Shown here one piece after another: positions 24,346 through 33,456 of a stretch of 64,000 nucleotides of DNA. This DNA is from Pseudobutyrivibrio sp. YE44 (GTDB lineage: Bacteria; Bacillota; Clostridia; Lachnospirales; Lachnospiraceae). The stretch is taken from assembly GCF_900104335.1 (NCBI RefSeq), contig NZ_FMXT01000009.1:1-64000 (forward strand). The letters are read 5' to 3'. Position 1 is the stretch's first letter. Each line of letters begins with the position of its first letter. The notes under the pieces were generated by a model, which was given only the letters and a program-made list of their open reading frames with translations, was not told the origin of the DNA and did no database searches. Made by a program: the position numbers and the translations under genes.

Positions 24346-25311
24346 CTAAACCCAAAGTCTAAACCATAAATTATGATGAGCTCTGGTAAAGTTATTTCTC
24401 GAATAAAAACTCATTCGCTTCAGCTTTCCTTTTTCACCAATCTTTGTAAGGCGCATTAACACATCCTTCTTATCCTTTGGAAGCCAATCGGCCTTTATCA
24501 ATTCTCCTGCAAAAATTCTTGCTTCATTAACAAAAGCCTTTTTCTTTTGGAACAAGCTGCCTTCTTTTAAATCGGTAATATTTCGGTCTGCTTTATCTGA
24601 ATCTGTCTCTGTGACAGCCCCCATTGCATTATGTCCTGTCTGTCTATAATACGCCAGAGGTTCATCAATAGCAACAACTTTACCCATTATAGCTGCAATT
24701 TCCAAAACAAGGGCATCATGCATAGGAATATTATTTAAATCCATTTTAGGCAAGAGATCAACGACCAAATCCCTAAGGGCCCTATTGAAGCACATAGTAC
24801 AGCCTGCCGCAGGATTATCAATTATGATTTGTGTGTAAGAAGTATTTGATGGAAGTCTGCCAATATATCTGATAAAGGAATCAGAAATAGTATTAAGCTT
24901 GTCATCAGTTACAACCATATCCGTAAATACGCACACCGGCCAGCTAGAATCAGGATTCTGTTCCTTCAAGTCACCTTCCTGTTCTGTGATAGCCGCTAAT
25001 GAACGGTCAAGCTTTTCGGGCATCCACACATCATCCTGATCGCAAAACAGATAATAGTCTGCCTCGACTCTACCTAACATCCACAGAAAGTTTTCTTTTG
25101 GTCCTCCACAGGAATGACCATAGAACACCTCAACTCGCTCTGGATAAAGGTCTCGATATTCATTTATGATTTCAGCAGTACCATCTATAGAGCCATCATC
25201 ATGAATAACCAATCTAAAATTTTGATTAGTCTGATCAAATAAACTCTGTAACTGCTGTCTCAAATAATTCTGGCCGTTATAGGTTGCCAGAAGAATAACT
25301 ACATCTTTCAT
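24346..25311 (-). CDS. Glycosyltransferase family 2 (rhamnosyltransferase-like)
   Basis: This 321-residue GT-A fold enzyme adds one sugar to the growing repeat unit on the cytoplasmic membrane face. It begins VVILLATYNGQNYLRQQLQSL, has VIHDDGSIDGT as the nucleotide-binding motif and FCDQDDVW as the DxD metal motif (about 92-99), followed by a YYRQTGHNAMG block found in rhamnosyltransferase-type members. The start overlaps the stop of the previous gene by four bases (ATGA). It is one of two GT2 genes placed after the terminator of the priming enzyme gene. The donor sugar and linkage cannot be told from sequence. Confidence 0.88.
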   Translation of the reverse strand: MKDVVILLATYNGQNYLRQQLQSLFDQTNQNFRLVIHDDGSIDGTAEIINEYRDLYPERVEVFYGHSCGGPKENFLWMLGRVEADYYLFCDQDDVWMPEKLDRSLAAITEQEGDLKEQNPDSSWPVCVFTDMVVTDDKLNTISDSFIRYIGRLPSNTSYTQIIIDNPAAGCTMCFNRALRDLVVDLLPKMDLNNIPMHDALVLEIAAIMGKVVAIDEPLAYYRQTGHNAMGAVTETDSDKADRNITDLKEGSLFQKKKAFVNEARIFAGELIKADWLPKDKKDVLMRLTKIGEKGKLKRMSFYSRNNFTRAHHNLWFRLWV

Positions 25312-26195
25312 TGACGATTAAATCCGTAACCGGTCCCCGTTTTTTTCTTAAATTTAAGATTATCTATAAACAATCCCAGATTAGCCAGTGAGCATGTGAT
25401 TTTTCCAAAGGTACCACTTGCTCTAAATTGATTCTTGTAGCTAATCATCTCGTGCAAAGTAAATATATCTTCCTGTGTGAAGTAATCACAGTCATTTAAC
25501 ATATCTATGAAGTCATACACTGACTCATCTGTTACAGTGGTGTCAGCAGAAAGATTTGCTGCTGTATATTTATGTGTGTATAGGGCTTCATCATGGTAAT
25601 GAAATACGGCTTTTTTTGCTAATAATAACAGCCACAAAAAGTAATCATCCGCCCCGTTTTTCGACATTATATGACTAGTCCAAAACTCAGGTATAGCATC
25701 CTTCTTTATAAGGCATTGTCCTGGCGAAATAATCTGAATTCCAATTCGAAGATAAGTGGTCAAATCTCCAACTAGACTTTTGTGATACGCATTTCGATAC
25801 CACAACAGCTTTGTTCCATCCGACTGTTCTAAGGATGCGTTCGCCACTTCGATGTCTGCCTGGCTTTTTGTGATAGCCTTCAAAAGCTTTACTAACGCAT
25901 CTTTTTCAATAATATCATCCTGATCAAGAAACATTATGTATTCACCAGTGGCCTCCTTTAGGCCTGAGACTCTACTGTAGTGAATGCCTTTATTTTCAGG
26001 ATTAGTTATTACCTTCAGAAATTGTTCTTCTTGCTGTGGAGCCTCAAGCTTTTTCCATGGACTGTCATTCACTAAGATAACCTCAAGCTCATGGCCAACA
26101 GCCTTAAGAGACTGCTGATTTTTAAGCATGGAATCTACATAAGCATCCATATATTTATCTCCCTGATAATAGGGAGTAATAACTGATATTTTCAT
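25308..26195 (-). CDS. Glycosyltransferase family 2
   Basis: The 295-residue protein has the GT2 pattern: SVITPYYQGDKYMDAYVDSML at the N-terminus, EVILVNDSPW, then FLDQDDIIEKDALVKLL (about 90-106, the DxD motif). The C-terminal half lacks membrane segments, although amphipathic helices could attach it to the membrane. It overlaps the next GT2 gene by 4 bases. Upstream is a degenerate family A repeat and the terminator of the priming enzyme gene. There is no obvious promoter in the 100 bases before it, so it may be read by leakage through that terminator. The sugar is unknown. Confidence 0.87.
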   Translation of the reverse strand: MKISVITPYYQGDKYMDAYVDSMLKNQQSLKAVGHELEVILVNDSPWKKLEAPQQEEQFLKVITNPENKGIHYSRVSGLKEATGEYIMFLDQDDIIEKDALVKLLKAITKSQADIEVANASLEQSDGTKLLWYRNAYHKSLVGDLTTYLRIGIQIISPGQCLIKKDAIPEFWTSHIMSKNGADDYFLWLLLLAKKAVFHYHDEALYTHKYTAANLSADTTVTDESVYDFIDMLNDCDYFTQEDIFTLHEMISYKNQFRASGTFGKITCSLANLGLFIDNLKFKKKTGTGYGFNRQ

Positions 26196-26202
26196 TGTGT
26201 CT

Positions 26203-26238
26203 ACACCTCATCCGTAACAGTCGCCTCATGGGGAAGCC
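26203..26238. repeat. Interspersed repeat, family A, degenerate copy 3
   Basis: Keeps the ACACCTCATC start and the GGGGAAGCC end of the family but has lost most of the first hairpin. It sits just upstream of a GT2 gene and beside a terminator. Confidence 0.65.
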
Positions 26239-26292
26239 AAAAAAATAACCCCCAAAAGGTTACCACAATAGTATAACCTTTTCGGGGGTGTT
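26239..26292 (-). terminator. Terminator after the priming phosphoglycosyltransferase gene
   Basis: ACCCCCAAAAGGTTA pairs with TAACCTTTTCGGGGGT (one bulged base; 26248-26289). The minus strand then runs into Ts (A-rich 26239-26247). Confidence 0.85.
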
Positions 26293-26296
26293 TTGT

Positions 26297-27718
26297 CTAT
26301 TTAGAGCCAGAGCCTTTAACAACAACCGCAACGGTTTTGAAAAGAATCTGTAAATCAAGTCCAAGGGACCAATTTCTAATATATTCAGTATCGAGAGCAA
26401 CAACCTCTTCGAAATCCTTAATGTCGCTTCGTCCACTAACCTGCCACATACCTGTAAGACCTGGACGGCTTGCAAGACGTGCCTTGTGATGAAGCTCATA
26501 CTGTACGAACTCATTCTCTGTAGGAGGACGAGTACCTACTAATGACATATCGCCAATAAGTACATTCCAGAACTGTGGTAACTCATCAATAGAATACTTT
26601 CTAATGAAGTGTCCAGCTGGGAAAATTCGTGGATCGTTTTCCATCTTGAACATAAGGCCGTTCATTTCGTTCTGATCCATCAATTCTTTCTTGCGCTCTT
26701 CTGCATCTGTGTACATGCTTCGGAACTTGTAGAACTTGAACTTACGTCCATTCTTTCCGATACGTGTCTGTGAGAAGAACACAGGACCTGGTGCCTGTAT
26801 CTTGATAACTGGCGCAAGGAAAATAAATGCAATTGCACAGAATACCAATCCAACCAAGCTACCAAGAATATCAATCAATCGCTTACAAAATGCTTCGCGA
26901 TTTGTAGCCATATGCATACTTGTTGTCATTGTGATGTAATCACCGTAGTATTCGATTGTACGGTTCTTCATCAAATGCTCTGTATGAATGAGGGAAATAT
27001 GTACTGTACATCCTAAATCTGTAAGACGTTCAGCAAGTAATTCCTCGCTATATCTATTCTTTCCGTCGATGAATACTTCATCAACAACGTGTGTACGAAT
27101 GTATTCAAAAACTGAATCACAATCACCAACAACCGGTACACCTTGGATTTTCTTACCAACCCAATTCTTATCAATGATTGCACAGCCTACTACCTTGTAC
27201 TCAACATATTCTGAGCTAGCTAACTGGCTGAGGCAGTGATTGATTGTACCTGAGTCCGCAATAACGAGCATGCTGGACTTTAAACTGTCATCGTGCTTAC
27301 GATAACGAATAACTCTCTTAAAAATAACTCTGAAGGCAAACATGAAGAGGACCATTAGTCCAGCCCATGCGAATATTACTGTTCTTGAAACGATGTTTGT
27401 GTATTTGAAGGCAACCAAGAAAATAAGAATACCTGCCAAATTTACAAAGGAGTGAACACATACGGCCATCAGCTCCTTCCATTTGTTTCTATGAACAATT
27501 CCGGTATATGGGTCTCGCAGAGAGCAGTTGAGAATACTAACGAAAATAATCATTACAAGCACGTGCTCGTAGAAATATTCGTGAGGTATCTTATCTGCTC
27601 CAACCACCTTATCAAATCTAAAGAATAAGGCAACTGCTAATGCGAGAAGCGCTGCTAAAGTGTCTAATGTAATAAAGTCCCAATGTTTCGCCCAAAACTT
27701 TTTTTTCTTTTTATACAT
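26297..27718 (-). CDS. Priming undecaprenyl-phosphate sugar phosphotransferase
   Basis: This 473-residue membrane enzyme starts the repeat unit by transferring a sugar-1-phosphate from a nucleotide sugar to undecaprenyl phosphate (polyprenyl phosphoglycosyltransferase, WbaP/CpsE type). It has four N-terminal transmembrane helices (about 12-130), a Rossmann-like domain (about 145-260), a further hydrophobic hairpin (about 287-310) and the catalytic bacterial sugar transferase domain: QTRIGKNGRKFKFYKFRSM, then MSLVGTRPPTENE and PGLTGMWQVSGRS, DTEYIRNWSL. AAAGGA precedes the ATG. It is the last gene before a terminator. The sugar could be glucose, galactose or a HexNAc phosphate. Confidence 0.93.
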   Translation of the reverse strand: MYKKKKKFWAKHWDFITLDTLAALLALAVALFFRFDKVVGADKIPHEYFYEHVLVMIIFVSILNCSLRDPYTGIVHRNKWKELMAVCVHSFVNLAGILIFLVAFKYTNIVSRTVIFAWAGLMVLFMFAFRVIFKRVIRYRKHDDSLKSSMLVIADSGTINHCLSQLASSEYVEYKVVGCAIIDKNWVGKKIQGVPVVGDCDSVFEYIRTHVVDEVFIDGKNRYSEELLAERLTDLGCTVHISLIHTEHLMKNRTIEYYGDYITMTTSMHMATNREAFCKRLIDILGSLVGLVFCAIAFIFLAPVIKIQAPGPVFFSQTRIGKNGRKFKFYKFRSMYTDAEERKKELMDQNEMNGLMFKMENDPRIFPAGHFIRKYSIDELPQFWNVLIGDMSLVGTRPPTENEFVQYELHHKARLASRPGLTGMWQVSGRSDIKDFEEVVALDTEYIRNWSLGLDLQILFKTVAVVVKGSGSK

Positions 27719-27730
27719 TAGGCTTTTCCT

Positions 27731-28954
27731 TTACAATACAACACCGTTTTTCTCAAGTAACTCTCTTGCACTATCAACTGAATCAACACCATGAAGATTC
27801 TTGATAGGTGCAAATTCATGATTTCTATCAACCTCGAATGCAAGGTTGTTATCCATCATGTGAATCATATCAAGTACTAAAAGCTCGAACTTGTAACCAT
27901 TTGGCTCTGTAGGAGAAATCTTCTCACCGTTTTCGTTAACGTATGGAATCTTCTTCTCTACTACGTGTACAACAAGATTGTTGTCTACGATTTCGTCAAG
28001 CTTTTCTACTGAGAATAAGTAGTTAAGGATAACACCGAATTTATAAAGAAGGCTTCCGTCAGCTGCCTGTGCCTCTGACATTTCCTTTGACATCTCATAG
28101 TACTCTACGATGCTTGGCTTTCCATCCTCAAGGCAAAGAAGACCCATCTTCTCAGCTGGCTCAACCTTACGAACAACCTTTGAACCAGAAACATAGTTTC
28201 CGAGGATTGTAGCACCGATGAATAAAGGATCTGCAATTCTCTGAAGAACATTATCTACAGCGAATACGTTGATCCACTTAAGACCGCGGGCCTGAATATC
28301 ACTCTTGAGACCAGCCTTAAGCATTGAAGCATACCAACCACCATTACCATTTGGAGAAGTAGCAAGACGTCCTTCCTCCTCAAGTAAAAGCTTTCCATCA
28401 TAATCAACTGCACAAGCCATATCCTGAATGAAGAACTTAACATACTCTGGGTTGTAACCGAAGTAGTTGTGCTCCTTGAAGAAGCTCTGTGTAGCTGCAT
28501 CATTCTTCTCACTTGTCATGATGTAAAGAGGAACAAATGCACCTGCTTTGTTAACAACTTCCATAAGGTTGTTGATAAGACACTCAAAAATGAATAACTC
28601 GTGTGTCTGACCTACATTGTAGCATCCCTTTGGTAAATCAAAGCCAAGACGTGTTCCCATACCACCGGCAAGGAGAACTGCTCCAACTTCACCCTTCTTG
28701 ATTGCATCAAGACCAGCTGCTTCGAACTCAGCCTTTCTTGCTTCGATTTCTGGAAGCTCGATTGCTGGAGGAACTGTAAACTCTCCTCTAGCTTCGTTTG
28801 AGTCGTTTCCGATAAGCTTGAAATCAGACCAGTTGATGTTCTCAATCTGCGCAAGGAACTCAACCTTTTTCTCGTCTGAAAGGTTATCAAAACCTCTCAT
28901 GACATGGCCCTGTCCGGCCTTTTCCAAAATTTCGATTGCTTGTTCTTTAGTCAT
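27731..28954 (-). CDS. UDPGP-family UTP-sugar-1-phosphate uridylyltransferase
   Basis: This 407-residue enzyme makes a UDP-sugar from UTP and a sugar-1-phosphate. It belongs to the eukaryote-like UDPGP/UAP family rather than to the GalU family. The key motif is LLAGGMGTRLGFDLPKGC (about 97-114 of the longer frame), followed by TSEKNDAATQSFF, ATSPNGNGGWYASML and VNVFAVDNVLQRIADP-type blocks (WINVFAVDNVL). The sequence best resembles UDP-HexNAc pyrophosphorylases, but UDP-glucose formation is also possible. The ATG 28954 is 6 bases from GGGAGAG; an upstream TTG is less likely. Its product probably feeds the priming enzyme encoded next, 12 bases away. Confidence 0.85.
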   Translation of the reverse strand: MTKEQAIEILEKAGQGHVMRGFDNLSDEKKVEFLAQIENINWSDFKLIGNDSNEARGEFTVPPAIELPEIEARKAEFEAAGLDAIKKGEVGAVLLAGGMGTRLGFDLPKGCYNVGQTHELFIFECLINNLMEVVNKAGAFVPLYIMTSEKNDAATQSFFKEHNYFGYNPEYVKFFIQDMACAVDYDGKLLLEEEGRLATSPNGNGGWYASMLKAGLKSDIQARGLKWINVFAVDNVLQRIADPLFIGATILGNYVSGSKVVRKVEPAEKMGLLCLEDGKPSIVEYYEMSKEMSEAQAADGSLLYKFGVILNYLFSVEKLDEIVDNNLVVHVVEKKIPYVNENGEKISPTEPNGYKFELLVLDMIHMMDNNLAFEVDRNHEFAPIKNLHGVDSVDSARELLEKNGVVL

Positions 28955-29137
28955 AAAATTCTCTCCCAACTTACTTTTCTACTGTTTCATATATCGTTCA
29001 CAGTTTTTTCACAAGTGTATATATAATACTACCTTTTAGTCAAAAAATGTGCATAAAAATAAATCAAAATTATATTGCATAATGGTTATTTGACACACTT
29101 TACCCGTTTTGGTGAGTATTAAGCCACACTCGTCCCC

Positions 29138-30358
29138 TTATAAGACTGCGTAACCTTCTTCAAATCTATAGTGAATTAATAAATCCTCTCCAGAGTCAGA
29201 AATAACCTTTACAGTGTTATTTATTTCCTCTGTATACTCCAAATGGTGCTCTAAATCTGTGAAAAACATAACATATCCAAGGATTTGACGCATACCGCTG
29301 TTTTCTTCCACGTCATCTCCCACATGTCTAAACAACTGGACATTATATTTCTGAGGCTGAGATTGTAAAACATCAACGCCCTGAATGTCTGCAATTTTGC
29401 CTGGATTAAGCCATAAGGCATAAGAAAATACCTGCCCCGGCTGTGGTGTAAAGGTAGGCTTTGTATCCTCATTAAGAGCATTATCAAGCATTACGTCACA
29501 CAAATATTTCTCACCTGGAACTTTACCACCTGGAAGTCTATAATTCATCTCTAAAGCAACAAACTTGCTTCCATCAAATATTGTCTGAAGACCAATAATA
29601 CCATCTTTAATCTCCAGGTATTCCACAAGCTTGTCAATTTGATTTCTCAACTCTTTGTCGAATAAATCCATGTGCTTTGTTGGTGTAGCACCAAAAACAC
29701 GACGCTCAGAATTATCCTTGCAGGCACAGTCGTCACCTGAAATAAATAGATGTGGCTCACCCTTAATTACTGCATAGATAAATCCAACCTGTTCTCCTGC
29801 AATAAAGTCCTCAACAACTACTTTTTTCTCTGGTGACTTTTCATAGGCATCAAGGTAACCTGCCTTAAGTTCTTCTTCATTGTTACAAATATGAAGACCA
29901 ATGCTTGAACAGCCATCAGCTGGCTTTACAACAACTGGATATTTAATCTTTGCAATATCCTCAGCTTTTAAGGTCTTATCAAGGTGATATTCAGCAGGTA
30001 CATTAAGACCACAAGCCTCGCAAGCCTCTTTAAATGCAAGCTTGTCATTTGTAATATCCCATGCTCTCTGATTTGCATAGAAAGGTAAACCTAATCTCTC
30101 GCACAAATCTTTATTTGCCTTAATGCAAACTTCGCTTGCGCCACAAAGAATAGCGTTAATCCCTTCTTCCTTACACTTCTTTTCAAGGACATCGTAATCT
30201 AAAACACTTACGTCCCATGCTTCATCTGCCATGGCCTTAAATGGAGACTGCTCTACAGGAAGATTATCTGTAACAATAGTATATACTCCACGTTCCTTAG
30301 CAAACTTAATCAGTTCATCCACATGAGTATTATTACCTAAAAACAAAATTTTCTTCAT
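29138..30358 (-). CDS. ATP-grasp ligase, copy 2 of a tandem pair
   Basis: The 406-residue ATP-grasp enzyme has a PurK/CPSase-like layout: a Rossmann-type N-terminal domain (KKILFLGNNTHVDELIKFAK), the ATP-binding YPVVVKPADGCSSIGL segment (about 138-153), an acidic VVVEDFIAGEQVGF segment and the metal site ALEMNYRLPGG (about 271-281). Such enzymes join a carboxylate to an amine or similar nucleophile through an acyl phosphate. It is a close tandem paralogue of 30381-31598. Both sit beside WbqC-like and aminotransferase genes in the polysaccharide locus, suggesting amino-acylation of an amino sugar or synthesis of an unusual acyl group. The substrate is unknown. Confidence 0.8.
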   Translation of the reverse strand: MKKILFLGNNTHVDELIKFAKERGVYTIVTDNLPVEQSPFKAMADEAWDVSVLDYDVLEKKCKEEGINAILCGASEVCIKANKDLCERLGLPFYANQRAWDITNDKLAFKEACEACGLNVPAEYHLDKTLKAEDIAKIKYPVVVKPADGCSSIGLHICNNEEELKAGYLDAYEKSPEKKVVVEDFIAGEQVGFIYAVIKGEPHLFISGDDCACKDNSERRVFGATPTKHMDLFDKELRNQIDKLVEYLEIKDGIIGLQTIFDGSKFVALEMNYRLPGGKVPGEKYLCDVMLDNALNEDTKPTFTPQPGQVFSYALWLNPGKIADIQGVDVLQSQPQKYNVQLFRHVGDDVEENSGMRQILGYVMFFTDLEHHLEYTEEINNTVKVISDSGEDLLIHYRFEEGYAVL

Positions 30359-30380
30359 AAATAAACCTCGTTAAGATTAT

Positions 30381-31598
30381 TTATACAGCATAGCCCTTCT
30401 CAAATCTGTAACGGCAAACTAAATCCTGACCATTCTCATCAAGAACCTGAAGAGTATTGTTAATTAAATCAATATACTCTCCGTGATGTGCAAGATCTGT
30501 AAAGAACATAATATATCCAAACACCTGACGCATTCCTGAGTTTTCCTCAACAACATCGCCAACCTGTCTGAAAGGCTGTACATTGAATTCCTGTGGTCTA
30601 GCCTGGAACACATCAAGTCCCTTAACTTCAGCAATCTTTCCTGGCTTAAGCCAAATTGCATAGCTGAAGAGCTGACCATTCATAGGTGCTGGTTGTGGAT
30701 TAGTATCCTCTGCGAGAGCATTATCAAGCATAACATCACAGATAAGCTTCTCTCCTGGGAACTTTCCACCTGGAAGTCTATAGTTCATTTCAAGGATAGC
30801 AATATTTTCACCGTCAGTGATTGCCTGAATGCCGGCTGTACCAGCCTTGATTTCAAGAAGTTCAAAAAGCTTATCTACGCCAGCCTTTAACTTCTCATCA
30901 TAAAGCTTCATATGCTTTGTTGGAGATGCACCGAATACACGACGCTCTGCATCATCCTTACAAGCACAATCATCACCTGCTGCGTTAAGGTGTGGCTTTC
31001 CGTTTACTACAGCATAAATAAATCCAACCTGCTCACCTGCAACAAATGCCTCAACTACAACCTGCTTAGACTCTGATTTCTCGTAAGCATCCTTGTAGCC
31101 TTCAATAAGCTCAGCCTCATTTTGGCAAATATGAAGTCCAATGCTAGAACAACTATCTGTAGGCTTAACTACAACTGGATAAGTAATCTTTGCAAGATCC
31201 TCGGCCTTTAAATCAATATCAAGTACAAATTCCTGTGGAACTGGAAGCCCACATTCAATACAAGCCTTCTTAAAAGCAAGCTTGTCATTTGTAATATCCC
31301 ATGCCTTCTGATTTGCATAGAATGGAAGATTTAATCTTTCACAAAGTTCCTTGTTTGCCTTGATACAAACCTCGCTTGCGCCACAAAGAATAGCGTTAAC
31401 TCCCTCTTCCTTACACTTCTTCTCAAGGACATCGTAATCTACAACACTAATATCCCATGCTTCATCAGCCATAGCCTTAAATGGCGACTGCTCGACAGGA
31501 AGATTGTCGGTTACGATAGTGTAAACGCCTCTATTCTTTGCCTCCTTAATTAACTCATCCACGTGACAGTTGTTTCCTAACAATAATAACTTCTTCAT
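30381..31598 (-). CDS. ATP-grasp ligase, copy 1 of a tandem pair
   Basis: The 405-residue ATP-grasp protein shares most of its sequence with 29138-30358, including an almost identical first 80 residues. The ATP-binding YPVVVKPTDSCSSIGL and metal-site ILEMNYRLPGG motifs are both intact, so both copies should be active. Differences cluster in the C-terminal part and in loops around residues 110-130 and 205-260, where acceptor specificity could differ. It lies 22 bases upstream of its twin and downstream of a GT2 gene, all on one strand. Two successive ligations of different residues would explain keeping both, but this is inference. Confidence 0.8.
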   Translation of the reverse strand: MKKLLLLGNNCHVDELIKEAKNRGVYTIVTDNLPVEQSPFKAMADEAWDISVVDYDVLEKKCKEEGVNAILCGASEVCIKANKELCERLNLPFYANQKAWDITNDKLAFKKACIECGLPVPQEFVLDIDLKAEDLAKITYPVVVKPTDSCSSIGLHICQNEAELIEGYKDAYEKSESKQVVVEAFVAGEQVGFIYAVVNGKPHLNAAGDDCACKDDAERRVFGASPTKHMKLYDEKLKAGVDKLFELLEIKAGTAGIQAITDGENIAILEMNYRLPGGKFPGEKLICDVMLDNALAEDTNPQPAPMNGQLFSYAIWLKPGKIAEVKGLDVFQARPQEFNVQPFRQVGDVVEENSGMRQVFGYIMFFTDLAHHGEYIDLINNTLQVLDENGQDLVCRYRFEKGYAV

Positions 31599-31670
31599 TA
31601 CTCAATAACCTTTCTAAAAACCATAAAACTACCTGGTTCCCCCGTATTAACTATTTACTTTTTTCCCTAA

Positions 31671-32642
31671 TTATTTCTTTCCAACAAGTTTTTTAACTGT
31701 TCTTTTTAACTGTCTCTTATTATGGATGCTTTTAACCTGTTGTTTATCATAAGAGTCTTCAAGAATCTTCTCGAAAATCTCATTATAATCCTTCTTTTCA
31801 AAATTATTTCGATTATCCTCAAGCTTGTTAAGCTCAAATAATCTTCGCTCATCAAAGTTAAGATTTAACTCAAGAGCCTCTGCAATTTTTTCCATGTCCT
31901 TCATACCCTGAAGATAATTAAGAACATTCTCCTTGCTATAAAAATCATTCTGTGATGACCAAGAACCGCTGTTTTCATCTAAAACGTATCTATAGGCCGA
32001 CACGAACTCACCAAGGTTGTACATTTTACCAACAGCCATCATACAAAGCACCTGACTTCTATCGATAAGCTTTCTTGGATCAATGCCTGATGCCATTATC
32101 TTCTGTTGAAGTTGTCCATATGCCACCTTTCTATACATAGATGTGGCTGTCTGACCTGGAAGAACATAATCCTGGAACATCTTTAAGGTGTATTCTCCAC
32201 CCTCCTTCATGAAACCGCTCCACTGCTCCAAATTTTCCTGGCGAACTTCGTTCTTGTCCACGATTTGGCAAAGACCAAAGCATGCCACATAATCTGGATG
32301 AGAATCAAGGAAGTCTACCTGTTTCTGAAGCTTGTTTTCATCAATCCAGAAATCATCTCCCTCGATAAAGGCTACATATTCACCTGTGGTACGCATTGTA
32401 AGATCAGCAACATTACCACCCATTCCAAGATTCTTTTCACGAAGGATTGGAACAATAATATCTGGATATTTTTCAGCATACTCTTTGATTACAGCTGCAT
32501 TGCCGTCTGTTGAACAATCATCGCCGACAATTACCTCGTACTCAAAATTAACCTTTTGAGATACGATGCTTTCTAAAGTATGACCAATATACTTTTCTTG
32601 ATTATAGGTAGCAACTACTACACTAACCTTCTTATTTCCCAT
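31671..32642 (-). CDS. Glycosyltransferase family 2
   Basis: The 323-residue GT2 enzyme begins KVSVVVATYNQEKYIGHTLESI and has EVIVGDDCSTDGN and FIEGDDFWIDENKLQKQVDFL (about 92-112) for nucleotide and metal binding. A C-terminal region rich in Lys, Asn and Glu follows, ending in a strongly basic tail (KRTVKKLVGKK) that may touch the membrane. It starts 6 bases after the WbqC-like gene. The association of the GT with WbqC and the aminotransferase suggests that it could transfer the amino sugar they make, but this is only positional evidence. Confidence 0.87.
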   Translation of the reverse strand: MGNKKVSVVVATYNQEKYIGHTLESIVSQKVNFEYEVIVGDDCSTDGNAAVIKEYAEKYPDIIVPILREKNLGMGGNVADLTMRTTGEYVAFIEGDDFWIDENKLQKQVDFLDSHPDYVACFGLCQIVDKNEVRQENLEQWSGFMKEGGEYTLKMFQDYVLPGQTATSMYRKVAYGQLQQKIMASGIDPRKLIDRSQVLCMMAVGKMYNLGEFVSAYRYVLDENSGSWSSQNDFYSKENVLNYLQGMKDMEKIAEALELNLNFDERRLFELNKLEDNRNNFEKKDYNEIFEKILEDSYDKQQVKSIHNKRQLKRTVKKLVGKK

Positions 32643-32648
32643 GGCTCA

Positions 32649-33398
32649 TTACTCCTCTACATCCTCAGGACACTCGTAGCCATCTACAAGTGTAAACCTG
32701 TTTAACATATCTGCAATCTGCTCTTTTGAACAGAACATCATTACATCAAGAATTGACAGATATGGAACAAAATCATTTCCAAACTGCTCATAAACGATAT
32801 CATCATCTGTCTGAACAAACTTAAGTCCAAGACCGTTTTCTCTAAAGAAATTCTGATAATAAAGCTTTGTTCCACCGATAGCATTGTAATATTCAGTAGC
32901 ATTTCTTGCTTTGCAAATTGCTACTACGTAATGCTCTCTCTTATACTCACCATCAAGAGGTACATCCTTTGACTTACGGATAATAGGTGTATCAATTCCA
33001 AGCTCCTTTGCAGTAAGCTTAATTGCGTTTTCAAGGAACGCAGAAAGATTCTTTCCCTCTTCTGTAAGTCCAAACTCAAGAACCTGTCTTACGTGAGCAG
33101 CAACAGACTCATAATTTGGAGCCTTTGCATAAGCGCTCTTAAGAGTGTTCATCATCTTTTCGATTTCAGCCTCATCAAAAGATGTCTCGTGCTCGCATAT
33201 TAATTTGTTCTGAGATGGCTTGTGAACAGGAATTCTAAAATACTGTCCTTCGCCATTAATAAGAATCTTGTTTCTGTTGATATAACCGTTTTTAATGTAG
33301 TTAACATCATCCGCAATAACATACTCATCTACAGCATTCATAAGCTGCCAGTATCCAATATATGGATAAAAGTATGGTTGCATAATTCCTAATTTCAT
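32649..33398 (-). CDS. WbqC-family protein
   Basis: The 249-residue cytoplasmic protein matches the WbqC-like family found in O-antigen and capsule loci: GIMQPYFYPYIGYWQLMNAVDEYVI at the N-terminus with YIKNGYINRNKI after it, and the YYNAIGGTKLY block around residue 170. Family members have been annotated as possible glycine transferases acting on amino sugars, but as far as I know this is not firmly established. Its neighbours are a DegT-type aminotransferase upstream and a GT2 plus two ATP-grasp ligases downstream. That combination fits the making and acylation of a 4-amino-deoxysugar. Confidence 0.88.
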   Translation of the reverse strand: MKLGIMQPYFYPYIGYWQLMNAVDEYVIADDVNYIKNGYINRNKILINGEGQYFRIPVHKPSQNKLICEHETSFDEAEIEKMMNTLKSAYAKAPNYESVAAHVRQVLEFGLTEEGKNLSAFLENAIKLTAKELGIDTPIIRKSKDVPLDGEYKREHYVVAICKARNATEYYNAIGGTKLYYQNFFRENGLGLKFVQTDDDIVYEQFGNDFVPYLSILDVMMFCSKEQIADMLNRFTLVDGYECPEDVEE

Positions 33399-33456
33399 TT
33401 TTCTACCTCTTTAAAGTAAAATTATATTTTATCTTCAGCAACGCCTAATCAAAAAA

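Noticed and set aside
30358-30381. One ATP-grasp gene being a pseudogene copy
   Set aside because: Both frames are full length with intact ATP-binding and metal motifs, so both are counted as functional genes.
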